Positions 16,125-24,813 of a stretch of 64,000 bases of DNA are shown here, in pieces. The notes below the pieces were generated by a model. It was not told where the DNA came from. It worked only from the letters and a program-made list of their open reading frames with translations, and did no database searches. The translations under genes and the position numbers were made by a program. This stretch comes from MB1-2 sp046566065 (GTDB lineage: Bacteria > Actinomycetota > CADDZG01 > WHSQ01). The stretch spans positions 9,107 through 73,106 of the forward strand of contig JBKHXK010000010.1 in NCBI GenBank assembly GCA_046566065.1. The letters are read 5' to 3'. Within the stretch, counting starts at the first letter, position 1, and each line of letters opens with the position of its first letter.

Positions 16125-16955
16125 CTATCTACCTCTCTTCTTGCGGCGCCGGCGGACGATCATCTGGTCCGACGACTTCTTCTTGCGCGTGCGGCCCTCC
16201 GGCTGACCCCAGGGAGACACGGGGTGACGTCCACCGGACGACTTGCCCTCTCCACCACCGAGCGGATGGTCCACCGGGTTCATGGCGACGCCTCGCACGG
16301 AGGGACGCTTGTTCTTCCAGCGGGCCCGGCCCGCCTTGCCGACGGAGATCAGCTCGGCCTCGGCGTTCCCGACCTCTCCGACCGTTGCCCGGCACTCGCT
16401 CTGCACCATGCGCATCTCGCCTGAGGGCAGACGGAGCGTTGCCCGAGTGCCTTCCTTGGCGATCAGCTGCACCGAGGAACCTGCGGAGCGAGCCATCTTG
16501 CCGCCCGCACCAGGCTTCAACTCGACGTTGTGCACGACGGTACCGACTGGGATGTTGCGCAGCGGAAGCGCGTTGCCCGGACGGATGTCTGCGCTCGGAC
16601 CAGACTGGATCACGTCGCCGACCTTCACGCGGTTTGGCATGAGGATGTAGCGCTTCTCGCCGTCCTTGTAGTGGAGCAGAGCGATACGTGCGTTGCGGTT
16701 GGGGTCGTACTCGACGTGCGCCACCTTCGCGGGCACGCCGTCCTTGTTCCGCTTGAAGTCGATCACCCGGTAGCGGTTCTTGTTTCCGCCGCCTTGGTGA
16801 CGCGTCGTCACACGCCCGTAGTTGTTGCGACCGGCCTTCTTCGGCTTGGGCTCGACGAGCGACTTCTCCGGCTCGTTCCGCGTGAGCTCGGAGTAGGTGG
16901 ACGTCGACTGGAACCGGCGACCTGGTGATGTTGGTTTCGCTTTGCGTATGGCCAT
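16125..16955 (-). CDS. rplB: 50S ribosomal protein uL2 (L2)
   Basis: 276-residue uL2, needed for peptidyl transferase centre assembly and subunit joining. GRVTTRHQGGGNKNRYRVID, the NVELKPGAGGKMARSAG segment and the C-terminal GVAMNPVDHPLGGGEG with the conserved histidine of the loop near the catalytic centre are present. Confidence 0.98.
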   Translation of the reverse strand: MAIRKAKPTSPGRRFQSTSTYSELTRNEPEKSLVEPKPKKAGRNNYGRVTTRHQGGGNKNRYRVIDFKRNKDGVPAKVAHVEYDPNRNARIALLHYKDGEKRYILMPNRVKVGDVIQSGPSADIRPGNALPLRNIPVGTVVHNVELKPGAGGKMARSAGSSVQLIAKEGTRATLRLPSGEMRMVQSECRATVGEVGNAEAELISVGKAGRARWKNKRPSVRGVAMNPVDHPLGGGEGKSSGGRHPVSPWGQPEGRTRKKKSSDQMIVRRRRKKRGR

Positions 16956-16964
16956 CTAAAGCTC

Positions 16965-17264
16965 CTAAGCCTGCTGCTCGAAGATCTCGATCTTGTGGCC
17001 CTCGGCGAGCTTGACTACGGCTCGCTTCGTGTCGGGGCGCTTGCCCATCGTGTAGCGGAAGCGCTTCGACTTGCCCTTGCGGTTCACGGTGTTGACGTTC
17101 ACGACCTTGACGTCCCAGATCGCCTCGACCGCTTGCCGGATCTCGGTCTTGTTCGCCTCGGGATGCACGACGAAGGTGTAGGCGTTCTGGTCGAGAAGCG
17201 AGTAGGACTTCTCGCTGACCACGGGGGCCAGGATCACGTCGCGGGGGTCGCTCTTGGTGCTCAC
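16965..17264 (-). CDS. rplW: 50S ribosomal protein uL23 (L23)
   Basis: 99-residue uL23 at the tunnel exit, docking site for SRP and trigger factor. DVILAPVVSEKSYSLLD and YTFVVHPEANKTEIRQAVE are the family signature. Overlaps rplD by four bases. Confidence 0.97.
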   Translation of the reverse strand: MSTKSDPRDVILAPVVSEKSYSLLDQNAYTFVVHPEANKTEIRQAVEAIWDVKVVNVNTVNRKGKSKRFRYTMGKRPDTKRAVVKLAEGHKIEIFEQQA

Positions 17265-17908
17265 GCGTCCACCTCCTCTTTCTTCGGAGAGGTGTAGCGG
17301 TCGAACGCTCCCGATGTGAAGACCAGGGCGTCGGCCACCAGTACGTCGTACGTGCCCAGTGAACCGACCAGTGAGAACGCCGCCTTGCCCAGATTGCGGA
17401 AGGCCTTGTCCACCGTTGCCGATCCTTCGTCCTGAGGGTCGAGCACGATGAGCACGCGGCCGTCGATCCCCGCTGCCTTGAGCGCTGCGGCTGCAGCTTT
17501 GGTCTTGCTCTCCGTGAAACCGTCGAGCACCCAGACCTGACCGGACTGCGCCTTGTCGGCGAGCGCGCTGCGTAGAGCGGCTGCTCGCATCTTCTTGTTC
17601 ACCTTGACCGAGTAGCTACGTGGCTTGGGCCCGAACACCACACCACCGCCGGTCCAGATAGGGCTGCGGGACGAACCGTGCCGCGCACGGCCGGTTCCCT
17701 TCTGACGCCACGGCTTGGCGCCACCACCACGGACCTCGGAACGGGTCTTGGTAGAGGCGGTACCCGAGCGGGCTTCCGCAAGCTGCGCGGTGACGACCTG
17801 GTGCATCAGCGGAGCGTTCACTTCGCCGCCGAAGATCTCCTCCGGGAGTGCACGGTCACCGGTCGTCTTGCCGGTGCCATCGATGACTTTCGCTTTGAGG
17901 GATGCCAT
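17261..17908 (-). CDS. rplD: 50S ribosomal protein uL4 (L4)
   Basis: 215-residue uL4, whose long loop lines the exit tunnel. RSEVRGGGAKPWRQKGTGRA followed by RHGSSRSPIWTGGGVVFGP is the hallmark. Its start ATG 17908 overlaps the rplC stop by one base. Confidence 0.97.
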   Translation of the reverse strand: MASLKAKVIDGTGKTTGDRALPEEIFGGEVNAPLMHQVVTAQLAEARSGTASTKTRSEVRGGGAKPWRQKGTGRARHGSSRSPIWTGGGVVFGPKPRSYSVKVNKKMRAAALRSALADKAQSGQVWVLDGFTESKTKAAAAALKAAGIDGRVLIVLDPQDEGSATVDKAFRNLGKAAFSLVGSLGTYDVLVADALVFTSGAFDRYTSPKKEEVDA

Positions 17909-18567
17909 CAGCTGGCCTTCCTACTGGTCTGGCGCAAGCGAACCGCGGACCGCACCATCACGAGAGCGCCCCGGGGGCCGGGGACCGCTCCGCGGATCAG
18001 GAGCAGGTTGCGCTCGGCGTCGGCCTTGATGATCTTGAGGTTCAGCGTGGTTACCCTGCGGTGACCCATATGACCTGCCATCCGGGTCCCTTTGAAGACC
18101 CTGCCGGGCGTGGCGCAGGCACCGATCGAACCAGGCGAACGATGCTTCGCCTGCGTCCCGTGCGTGGCGGACTGACCCCGGAAGTTGTGCCGCTTCATGC
18201 CGCCGGCGAAACCCTTTCCCTTGGTCACACCGATCACGTCGACGCTCTCACCGGCCTCGAACACGTCGGCCTTGATCTCGGTCCCGAGCTCGTAGCCGGC
18301 CATGTCGTCCATGCGGAGCTCCACGAGATGCCGGGCCGCGTCGATGCCGGCCTTGGAGAGGTGCCCCGCCTGGGGCTTGTTGGTCCGCTTGGCTTCACCG
18401 AACGCCAGTTGGATCGCCGAATAGCCGTCCGTCTCGGGACGCTTGATCTGTGCGACGCGACAGGGCCCGGCCTCGATGACCGTCACGGGAACCGCTCTCC
18501 CCTGGTCGTCGAACACCTGGGTCATACCGATCTTGCGACCGAGTATCCCTTTCGTCTCTGTTGCCAT
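17908..18567 (-). CDS. rplC: 50S ribosomal protein uL3 (L3)
   Basis: 219-residue uL3 near the peptidyl transferase centre. GILGRKIGMTQVFDDQGRAV at the N-terminus and the KGFAGGMKRHNFRGQSATHG loop are diagnostic. It follows rpsJ by 17 bases. Confidence 0.97.
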   Translation of the reverse strand: MATETKGILGRKIGMTQVFDDQGRAVPVTVIEAGPCRVAQIKRPETDGYSAIQLAFGEAKRTNKPQAGHLSKAGIDAARHLVELRMDDMAGYELGTEIKADVFEAGESVDVIGVTKGKGFAGGMKRHNFRGQSATHGTQAKHRSPGSIGACATPGRVFKGTRMAGHMGHRRVTTLNLKIIKADAERNLLLIRGAVPGPRGALVMVRSAVRLRQTSRKAS

Positions 18568-18584
18568 CTAAGTAGTTGCCTCTC

Positions 18585-18899
18585 CTAGAGCTTGAGCTCG
18601 ATGTCGACGCCGGCCGGCAGATCGAGCCGCTGGAGCGAGTCGACCGTCTTGGGCGTCGGATTGACGATGTCTAGCAACCTCTTGTGCGTACGCATCTCGA
18701 AGTGCTCGCGCGAGTCCTTGTCCTTGTGTGGCGAACGGATGACCGTGTAGACCGATCGCTCCGTAGGCAACGGGATCGGGCCGTTGACGCTCGCGCCGGT
18801 GCGCGTGACCGTCTCGACGATCTTCTTCGCCGACTGGTCGATGACCTCATGGTCATAGGCCTTCAGCCTGATCCTGATCTTCATGCCGTTGTTCGCCAC
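18585..18899 (-). CDS. rpsJ: 30S ribosomal protein uS10 (S10)
   Basis: 104-residue uS10 (NusE), which also serves in NusB-dependent antitermination. KIRIRLKAYDHEVIDQSAKK, GPIPLPTERSVYTVIRSPHK and FEMRTHKRLLDI are conserved. It lies 31 bases after tuf, so the str and S10 clusters are fused here. Confidence 0.97.
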   Translation of the reverse strand: MANNGMKIRIRLKAYDHEVIDQSAKKIVETVTRTGASVNGPIPLPTERSVYTVIRSPHKDKDSREHFEMRTHKRLLDIVNPTPKTVDSLQRLDLPAGVDIELKL

Positions 18900-18930
18900 T
18901 TAGGTCTGTTCCTTCTCTCTTTGGCTCGAG

Positions 18931-20121
18931 CTACTCGATGATCTTGGTGACGCGGCCGGCGCCGACGGTGCGGCCACCCTCACGGATGGCGAAGCGCAGA
19001 CCCTCGTCCATGGCGATCGGCTGAATCAGCTGCACTTCCATCTCGGTGTTGTCGCCGGGCATGACCATCTCGGTGCCGTCGGGCAGCTTGATGGAGCCGG
19101 TGACGTCCGTGGTGCGGAAGTAGAACTGGGGCCGGTAGTTGTTGAAGAACGGCGTGTGGCGACCACCCTCGTCCTTGCTCAGGATGTAGACCTGAGAGTT
19201 GAACTTGGTGTGCGGGGTCACCGAGCCGGGCTTCGCGAGGACCTGGCCGCGCTGGACCTCGTCCTTCTTGGTTCCACGAAGCAGGATGCCTGCGTTGTCG
19301 CCGGCCTGCGCCTCGTCGAGCATCTTGCGGAACATCTCGATACCGGTGACGACGGTCTTCGTCGTCTTCTCTTCGATACCGACGATCTCGATCTCCTCAC
19401 CGACCTTCAGCTGGCCCTGCTCGACACGACCGGTGACGACCGTTCCACGACCGGTGATCGTGAAGACGTCCTCGATCGGCATCAGGAAGGGCTTCTCGGT
19501 GTCGCGCTCGGGCTCGGGGATGTACTCGTCGACGGTCTTCATGAGCTCGAGGATCCCGGTGGCGGCGTCAGCGTCGCCTTCGAGGGCCTTGAGGGCCGAG
19601 ACCCGCGTGACAGGGGTGTCGTCGCCGGGGTACTCGTACTCGGTCAGCAGCTCACGGACCTCGAGCTCGACGAGGTCGAGCAGCTCCTCGTCGTCCACCA
19701 TGTCGGCCTTGTTCAGGGCGACCACGATGTAAGGCACGTTGACCTGACGAGCCAGAAGCACGTGCTCACGCGTCTGGGGCATAGGGCCGTCGGCAGCGGA
19801 CACGACCAGGATGGCGCCGTCGATCTGAGCGGCACCGGTGATCATGTTCTTGATGTAGTCGGCGTGACCCGGCATGTCGACGTGGGCGTAGTGACGGTTC
19901 TCCGTCTCGTACTCCACGTGAGCGATGGCGATCGTGATGCCTCGCTCCTTCTCCTCCGGAGCCTTGTCGATCTGATCGAACGCCATGGCCTGCACGTTCG
20001 GGTTGTTGTCGGCCAGAACCTTGGTGATGGCCGCGGTCAGGGTCGTCTTTCCGTGGTCGATGTGACCCATCGTCCCGATGTTTACGTGCGGCTTGGTGCG
20101 CTCGAACTTCTGCTTAGACAT
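18931..20121 (-). CDS. tuf: Elongation factor Tu
   Basis: 396-residue GTPase that delivers aminoacyl-tRNA. G1 GHIDHGKT is at 19-26, the effector region GITIAIAHVEYET is intact, and G4 is NKAD. In G3 the usual DCPGH is DMPGH. Domains 2 and 3 (KPFLMPIEDVFTITGRGTVV, GDNTEMEVQLIQPIAM) are standard. It lies 12 bases after fusA with AGGAG before the ATG. Confidence 0.98.
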   Translation of the reverse strand: MSKQKFERTKPHVNIGTMGHIDHGKTTLTAAITKVLADNNPNVQAMAFDQIDKAPEEKERGITIAIAHVEYETENRHYAHVDMPGHADYIKNMITGAAQIDGAILVVSAADGPMPQTREHVLLARQVNVPYIVVALNKADMVDDEELLDLVELEVRELLTEYEYPGDDTPVTRVSALKALEGDADAATGILELMKTVDEYIPEPERDTEKPFLMPIEDVFTITGRGTVVTGRVEQGQLKVGEEIEIVGIEEKTTKTVVTGIEMFRKMLDEAQAGDNAGILLRGTKKDEVQRGQVLAKPGSVTPHTKFNSQVYILSKDEGGRHTPFFNNYRPQFYFRTTDVTGSIKLPDGTEMVMPGDNTEMEVQLIQPIAMDEGLRFAIREGGRTVGAGRVTKIIE

Positions 20122-20133
20122 GGCCTTCTCCTC

Positions 20134-22299
20134 CTACTTTCCTGCCGGTTCGCCACGGACCTGAGCTACGACCTGTTCAGCGATTGACTGAGGTACTTCT
20201 TGGTACGAGTTGAACTGCATGGACGAGCTAGCGCGACCCTGCGTGCGCGAGCGGAGCTCGGTCACGTACCCGAACATCTCCGAGAGCGGGACCTGAGCCT
20301 TGACGATGCGATCGGAGCCACGCTGATCCATGGCTTCGACGCGGCCACGTCGGCTCGAGATGTCGCCGATGACGTCACCCATGAAGTCTTCGGGGGTGAC
20401 GACCTCGATGTCGAACACCGGCTCGAGCAACACGGGCTTCGCCTTCTTGGCGGCTTCCTTGAACACCATCGAGCCGCAGATCTTGAATGCCATCTCGGAC
20501 GAGTCGACGTCGTGGTACGAGCCGTCGATCAGGGTGACGCGCACGTCGACGACGGGGTAGCCGGCCATGACGCCGGAGGCCATCGCTTCCTGGACGCCCT
20601 GGTCGACCGCGGGGATGTACTCCTGCGGGATGCGGCCACCGGTGATCTTGTTGACGAACTCGTAACCGCCGCCGGGGCCGGTGGGCTCGATCGCGATCAC
20701 GCAGTCGGCGTACTGACCCTTACCACCGGTCTGCTTCTGGTATTTGACCTGCACCTTGTCGACGGGTTGCTTGATCGTCTCGCGATACGCGACCTGAGGC
20801 TTACCGACGTTGGCGCCGACCTTGAACTCGCGGATCAGACGATCGACGAGGACGTCGAGGTGCAACTCGCCCATGCCCGAGATGATCGTCTGGCCCGTCT
20901 CCTCGTCCGTGTGGACGCGGAAGGTGGGGTCCTCCTCGGCGAGACGCTGCAGGGCGTTGCCGAGCTTGTCGGAGTCCGGCTTGGACTTCGGCTCGATGGC
21001 AACGTCGATGACCGGAGTCGGGAACGTCATCTCCTCGAGCAGCACCTGGTCCTTGGGGTCGCAAAGGGTGTCACCGGTAAGCGTCTGCTTGAGCCCCACG
21101 ACCGCGACGATGTCGCCCGCGAACACGGCGTCCTTGTCCTCGCGGTGGTTGGCGTGCATCTGAAGGATGCGACCGATCCGCTCCTTCTTGTCACGGGTGG
21201 CGTTCGCGATGCTCTCGCCGCTCTTCAGCGTCCCCGAGTACACACGCAGATAGGTCAAGCGACCGACGAAGGGGTCGCTCATGATCTTGAAGGCCAGGGC
21301 CGAGAAGGGCTCCATATCGTCGGCCTTGCGCTCCACCGTCTCGCCGGTGCCCGGACGGGTAGCCACCATCGGCGGCAGGTCCAGGGGGCTCGGCAGGTAC
21401 CAAGTGATCGCGTCGAGCAGCGGCTGGACGCCCTTGTTCTTGAAAGCCGTCCCGCACAGGACCGGAGTGATCTCGCCCGAAACCGTCGCTCGGCGGATCG
21501 CCTTGCGAAGCTGTTCGACGGTGGGCTCCTCCTCCGCGACGTAGAGCTCCATGAGCTCCTCGTCGTGGTCGGCAAGAGCCTCGATCAGGTCGTGTCTGTA
21601 CTTGTCGGCGTCGGCCTTCATGTCGTCGGCGATCGGGCGGTCCTCCCATTGCTCGCCGTGACCCTCAGAGGGCCAGTAGTGAGCGACCATCGTCACGAGA
21701 TCGACGACGCCGTGGAAGTTCTCCTCGGAGCCGATCGGCAGCTGGATCACTACGGGGGTGCCGTTCAGACGATCCTCGATCATAGAGACGGTCCTGTAGA
21801 AATCCGCGCCGGTGCGATCCATCTTGTTCACGAAACAGATACGCGGGACGTTGTAACGGTCGGCCTGTCGCCACACGGTCTCGGACTGTGGCTCTACGCC
21901 GGCGACCGCGTCGAACACGGCCACGGCCCCGTCGAGCACGCGCAGAGAACGCTCGACCTCGACCGTGAAGTCGACGTGGCCGGGCGTGTCGATGATGTTG
22001 ATCCAGTAGCCCTTCCAGTGAGCCGTAGTGGCGGCCGACGTGATCGTGATGCCGCGTTCTTGCTCCTGGACCATCCAGTCCATGACCGCCGCGCCTTCGT
22101 GGACCTCACCGATCTTGTAGGTCTTGCCGGTGTAGTAGAGGATCCGCTCGGTCGTGGTGGTCTTGCCCGCGTCGATGTGGGCCATGATCCCGATGTTGCG
22201 GGTATGGCTCAGCGGGTACTCGCGGATGGTCGTCGCCGCTCCCTTGACCTCGCGGAGCTGCGGAGACTTGTCCTGTTGCTTCTGGGCTGCTTCAGCCAT
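20134..22299 (-). CDS. fusA: Elongation factor G
   Basis: 721-residue translocase GTPase. P-loop AHIDAGKTTTTE, G2 region RGITITSAATT, DTPGHVDF and NKMDR are all present, then domains II-V with the tip segment of domain IV (YEFVNKITGGRIPQEYIPAV). The order rpsL-rpsG-fusA-tuf is the standard str operon. Confidence 0.98.
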   Translation of the reverse strand: MAEAAQKQQDKSPQLREVKGAATTIREYPLSHTRNIGIMAHIDAGKTTTTERILYYTGKTYKIGEVHEGAAVMDWMVQEQERGITITSAATTAHWKGYWINIIDTPGHVDFTVEVERSLRVLDGAVAVFDAVAGVEPQSETVWRQADRYNVPRICFVNKMDRTGADFYRTVSMIEDRLNGTPVVIQLPIGSEENFHGVVDLVTMVAHYWPSEGHGEQWEDRPIADDMKADADKYRHDLIEALADHDEELMELYVAEEEPTVEQLRKAIRRATVSGEITPVLCGTAFKNKGVQPLLDAITWYLPSPLDLPPMVATRPGTGETVERKADDMEPFSALAFKIMSDPFVGRLTYLRVYSGTLKSGESIANATRDKKERIGRILQMHANHREDKDAVFAGDIVAVVGLKQTLTGDTLCDPKDQVLLEEMTFPTPVIDVAIEPKSKPDSDKLGNALQRLAEEDPTFRVHTDEETGQTIISGMGELHLDVLVDRLIREFKVGANVGKPQVAYRETIKQPVDKVQVKYQKQTGGKGQYADCVIAIEPTGPGGGYEFVNKITGGRIPQEYIPAVDQGVQEAMASGVMAGYPVVDVRVTLIDGSYHDVDSSEMAFKICGSMVFKEAAKKAKPVLLEPVFDIEVVTPEDFMGDVIGDISSRRGRVEAMDQRGSDRIVKAQVPLSEMFGYVTELRSRTQGRASSSMQFNSYQEVPQSIAEQVVAQVRGEPAGK

Positions 22300-22318
22300 G
22301 TTCTCTGTTATCCCTGCC

Positions 22319-22789
22319 TTACCAACGGTAGTGAGCGAACGCCTTGTTCGCCTCGGCCATCTTGTGCATGTCCTCCCGGCGCTTCACCGCGGAACCTGCT
22401 CCGCCCGAAGCGTCGAGGATCTCGCCGGCCAACCGGTCCGCCATGCTGCGTTCGCGACGCTTGCGCGAGAACGTGACCAACCAACGGATGGCGAGCGTGG
22501 TTCCGCGTCGAGAGTCGACCTCGACCGGGACCTGATAGGTCGCCCCACCGACTCGGCGGGACTTGACCTCGAGCAGCGGCTTGATGTTGTCCACTGCCTT
22601 CTTCAGCATCGGAAGCGGGTCCTTGCCGGTCTTGTCTGCGACCTTCTTCAATGCGTCGTAGACGATCGCCTCGGCCAGGGTGCGCTTGCCGCGCGTCATC
22701 AGACGGTTCTGGATCTGAGTGACGAGCAACGACTGGTAGATGGGGTCGGGAAGAAGCTCCCGGCGAGGTGCTGGGCCTTTGCGCGGCAT
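22319..22789 (-). CDS. rpsG: 30S ribosomal protein uS7 (S7)
   Basis: 156-residue uS7, head assembly initiator. PRKGPAPRRELLPDPIYQS, NRLMTRGKRTLAEAI and the C-terminal HKMAEANKAFAHYRW-type end are signatures. ATG 22789 overlaps the rpsL stop by one base (TGATG); the open frame continues far upstream through rpsL but is not coding there. Confidence 0.97.
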   Translation of the reverse strand: MPRKGPAPRRELLPDPIYQSLLVTQIQNRLMTRGKRTLAEAIVYDALKKVADKTGKDPLPMLKKAVDNIKPLLEVKSRRVGGATYQVPVEVDSRRGTTLAIRWLVTFSRKRRERSMADRLAGEILDASGGAGSAVKRREDMHKMAEANKAFAHYRW

Positions 22790-23166
22790 CAGGCACCCCC
22801 CGCCTTCTTGGCGCCGTAGCGGGAGCGGGACTGGACCCGGTCGCGCACGCCGGCGGTGTCGAGGGAGCCGCGGATGATCTTGTAACGGACACCAGGGAGG
22901 TCCTTCACTCGGCCCCCACGCACGAGCACGATCGAGTGCTCCTGGAGGTTGTGGCCGATGCCTGGGATGTAGGCGGTGACTTCGATGCCAGAGGTGAGGC
23001 GTACACGGGCGACCTTGCGCAGTGCGGAGTTCGGCTTCTTGGGCGTAGTCGTGTAGACGCGGGTGCAGACCCCGCGACGCTGCGGCGACCCCTTGAGGGC
23101 CGGCGACTTCGACTTGTCTTTCTTGGACTGACGTCCCTGGCGGACCAGCTGCTGGATGGTCGGCAC
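22789..23166 (-). CDS. rpsL: 30S ribosomal protein uS12 (S12)
   Basis: 125-residue uS12, part of the decoding centre. PTIQQLVRQGR, the TTTPKKPNSALRK loop (K43, a known streptomycin-resistance position, is wild type) and GGRVKDLPGVRYKIIRG are present. GTG 23166 has AAGGAG 8 bases before it; the frame upstream is open but lacks family similarity. First gene of the str-S10-spc superoperon. Confidence 0.97.
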   Translation of the reverse strand: MPTIQQLVRQGRQSKKDKSKSPALKGSPQRRGVCTRVYTTTPKKPNSALRKVARVRLTSGIEVTAYIPGIGHNLQEHSIVLVRGGRVKDLPGVRYKIIRGSLDTAGVRDRVQSRSRYGAKKAGGA

Positions 23167-23436
23167 TAACGAAGCTCCTTTTCTCCTCCGGGCACACGCC
23201 CGGCCATGTTGCGTCCGCCCGAGGGCGGACATACCTCACCTCTATGCACGCCAAAGCGGCGCTTTTTACGGTCTAGCCCGGAGATAGGGGCCGGCGTGGG
23301 CCGGTTTGTCCTCCAGGCGACTCGTCGCTCAGCGATCTACCCCGACCCCGACGGTTCCCGGGGCAACCGGGCCTGTCGGAGCTCACCGAGCTCGGGCTGT
23401 TACTAGGGTTCCGCACAGGTCCATCAGCGCGGATGG

Positions 23437-23454
23437 CGCCCCCTGAGGGGCGCG
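23437..23454 (-). promoter_or_regulatory. Leader hairpin before rpsL
   Basis: Perfect 7-bp inverted repeat GCGCCCC-ctga-GGGGCGC just downstream of the rpsL promoter on the minus strand. It matches the hairpin at 6435-6453 before infA almost exactly. The remaining leader to the rpsL GTG (about 270 bases) shows no further clear motif, though a small AAAGCGCCGCTTT palindrome occurs near 23260. Confidence 0.5.
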
Positions 23455-23461
23455 ACGGGCA

Positions 23462-23490
23462 AGGATAAACGTGCAGGTCGTCCCGGTCAA
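23462..23490 (-). promoter_or_regulatory. Promoter of the str-S10-spc superoperon
   Basis: On the minus strand TTGACC (23490-23485), 17-base spacer, TATCCT (23467-23462). It lies in the 401-base gap 23167-23567 between divergent rpsL and the ACT-domain gene and is the best sigma70-type promoter there. The transcript would have a leader of about 290 bases. Confidence 0.7.
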
Positions 23491-23567
23491 ACCGGTGAAC
23501 CACTTGCCCTCTACGACGCTTGCGTCCAACATCATAGGCGCCCCGTCGCTCCCGCCAGGAGGTTCAG

Positions 23568-23990
23568 ATGCCCACCGATCTGAGGATCGTGCTCCCCGAC
23601 CGGCCCGGCACCGGGACCCAGGTGTGCGAGGCGCTCGCCCGGGCCGGGATCAACCTCGAGGGCATCTGTGGCGACCTCAGACCGGGTGAGGGCTGGGGCT
23701 ATTTCCATGTGGCGATCAGCGACGAGAACGCCGAAGAAGCGATCCGAGCCGTCGAGTCGACCGGCTGCCAGGTCCTGGATGTCCACGCGATAGACCTGAT
23801 CCAGGCGGAGAACCGTCCCGGAGAGCTGGTGTCGCTGCTCGCTCAGTACCGGGACCGGGGCGAGAACATCGAGGTCCTCTACATCGCCTCCAACAACCGG
23901 ATCGTGATCGGCACCGAGGCGATGCGCAAGCCCCGTCACGGCGTGCGGATGGACGAGGCCCAGTACTCGGAGCGCCCCCCGGGCCTCTAA
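23568..23990 (+). CDS. ACT-domain protein
   Basis: 140 residues. The first ~75 form an ACT fold (LRIVLPDRPGTGTQVCEALARAG, then INLEGICGD), the small regulatory domain that binds amino acids; a second ACT-like unit appears from residue ~66 (AIDLIQAENRPGELVSLLAQY). There is no attached enzyme domain, so it is a stand-alone sensor of unknown ligand. ATG 23568 is preceded by AGGAGG. Divergent from rpsL; transcribed opposite to the ribosomal cluster. Confidence 0.75.
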   Translation: MPTDLRIVLPDRPGTGTQVCEALARAGINLEGICGDLRPGEGWGYFHVAISDENAEEAIRAVESTGCQVLDVHAIDLIQAENRPGELVSLLAQYRDRGENIEVLYIASNNRIVIGTEAMRKPRHGVRMDEAQYSERPPGL

Positions 23991-24015
23991 GCCCCCGCCG
24001 AAGGCCCGCCATCCT

Positions 24016-24062
24016 TTCTTTGCGCTGTGATGACCGCTGGTGACACATCAGGTCGCAAAGAA
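24016..24062. terminator. Inverted repeat between convergent ACT and padR genes
   Basis: TTCTTTGCG (24016-24024) pairs perfectly with CGCAAAGAA (24054-24062); an inner TGATG/CATCA pair extends the structure. There is no long T-tract, so a bidirectional terminator is likely but not certain. Confidence 0.45.
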
Positions 24063-24118
24063 GGAGCTACCGGCGCCCGGCCGACCTCTTTCCGTGGGGC
24101 GTGCGGAAAGAACGAGGC

Positions 24119-24727
24119 CTAGCGGGCCGTTCGCTCCAATGCCGAATGGAAGACGGCTAGGTCGGCAAGGGGGGCCGGCCCCGCGTCGTCCCAGGTAGCT
24201 ACCTCGGCTGCAGAGCGCTCTGCCCAATCGGCTACCAACTCTGCGTGACGGAACACGAAGTCGAACATGAGGGCGGAAAACTGGCTACGTTGCGGATCTG
24301 CCGGCCCGTCAACGATCGAGCCCGCTATCGCACGCCCTTCCTCCAGCACTCCCTCCGCCCATCGCTGGGTCTGGGTCAGCGTGTCGAGGATCTGGCCCTT
24401 GGTTGCGAGCTGCCCCAGACTCACCTTGAGGATCGCTTCCGATTCGAATGCCGGCGGCGCCGAGGGGCGTTCCATCCATTCCGCCAGAGCGGCTCGTCCG
24501 GCCGCAGTGACCCGGTAGACCGTCCTCTTGCGTTTGCCCGACCACCTCTCCTCGGGCTCGACGAGGCCCTGGGCCGCCAGCCGTTTCGGTTCGTCGAAGA
24601 GACGGCGTTCTGAGCGAGGCCAGAAATGAGCCAACTCGAGCCGCACCCTTTTCACGAGGTCGTAGGCGCTTCCCGGCTCCGATGCCAGCAGGCCGAGCAG
24701 GGCGTATGAAGTCGCGCTCAAAGCCAT
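24119..24727 (-). CDS. PadR-family transcriptional regulator
   Basis: 202 residues. N-terminal winged helix with SATSYALLGLLASEPGSAYDLVKR and the wing GKRKRTVYRVTAAGRAALAEWM, then a helical C-terminal dimerisation domain (~95-200), the PadR subfamily with Vir-like tail. PadR proteins are usually repressors of a divergent gene. It is divergent from the cupin gene, and inverted repeats lie between them, so it probably controls that gene and itself. Confidence 0.88.
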   Translation of the reverse strand: MALSATSYALLGLLASEPGSAYDLVKRVRLELAHFWPRSERRLFDEPKRLAAQGLVEPEERWSGKRKRTVYRVTAAGRAALAEWMERPSAPPAFESEAILKVSLGQLATKGQILDTLTQTQRWAEGVLEEGRAIAGSIVDGPADPQRSQFSALMFDFVFRHAELVADWAERSAAEVATWDDAGPAPLADLAVFHSALERTAR

Positions 24728-24743
24728 CGGTTCCCTCCCCTGA

Positions 24744-24800
24744 TTGACACGAGCATCTGCAGGATGATACTGCTACAAGCATCATGTCATTGTCAGTATC
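24744..24800 (+). promoter_or_regulatory. Cupin-gene promoter with probable PadR operator
   Basis: TTGACA (24744-24749), 16-base spacer, GATACT (24766-24771). The -10 is half of a 7-bp perfect inverted repeat GATACTG (24766-24772) / CAGTATC (24794-24800), and a nested ATGAT (24764) / ATCAT (24781) repeat lies between. The ATAC...GTAT core resembles known PadR sites but with wider spacing. Confidence 0.55.
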
Positions 24801-24813
24801 GAGGGAGACGAAG

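Noticed and set aside
20200..22476. Long open frame on the plus strand opposite fusA
   Set aside because: High-GC coding DNA leaves antisense frames open; the translation has no recognisable domain and is rich in Arg/His/Asp as expected for a mirror of fusA.
23273..23503. Small minus-strand frame in the rpsL leader
   Set aside because: Lies over the promoter, Arg/Pro/Ser-rich, no ribosome binding site or similarity.
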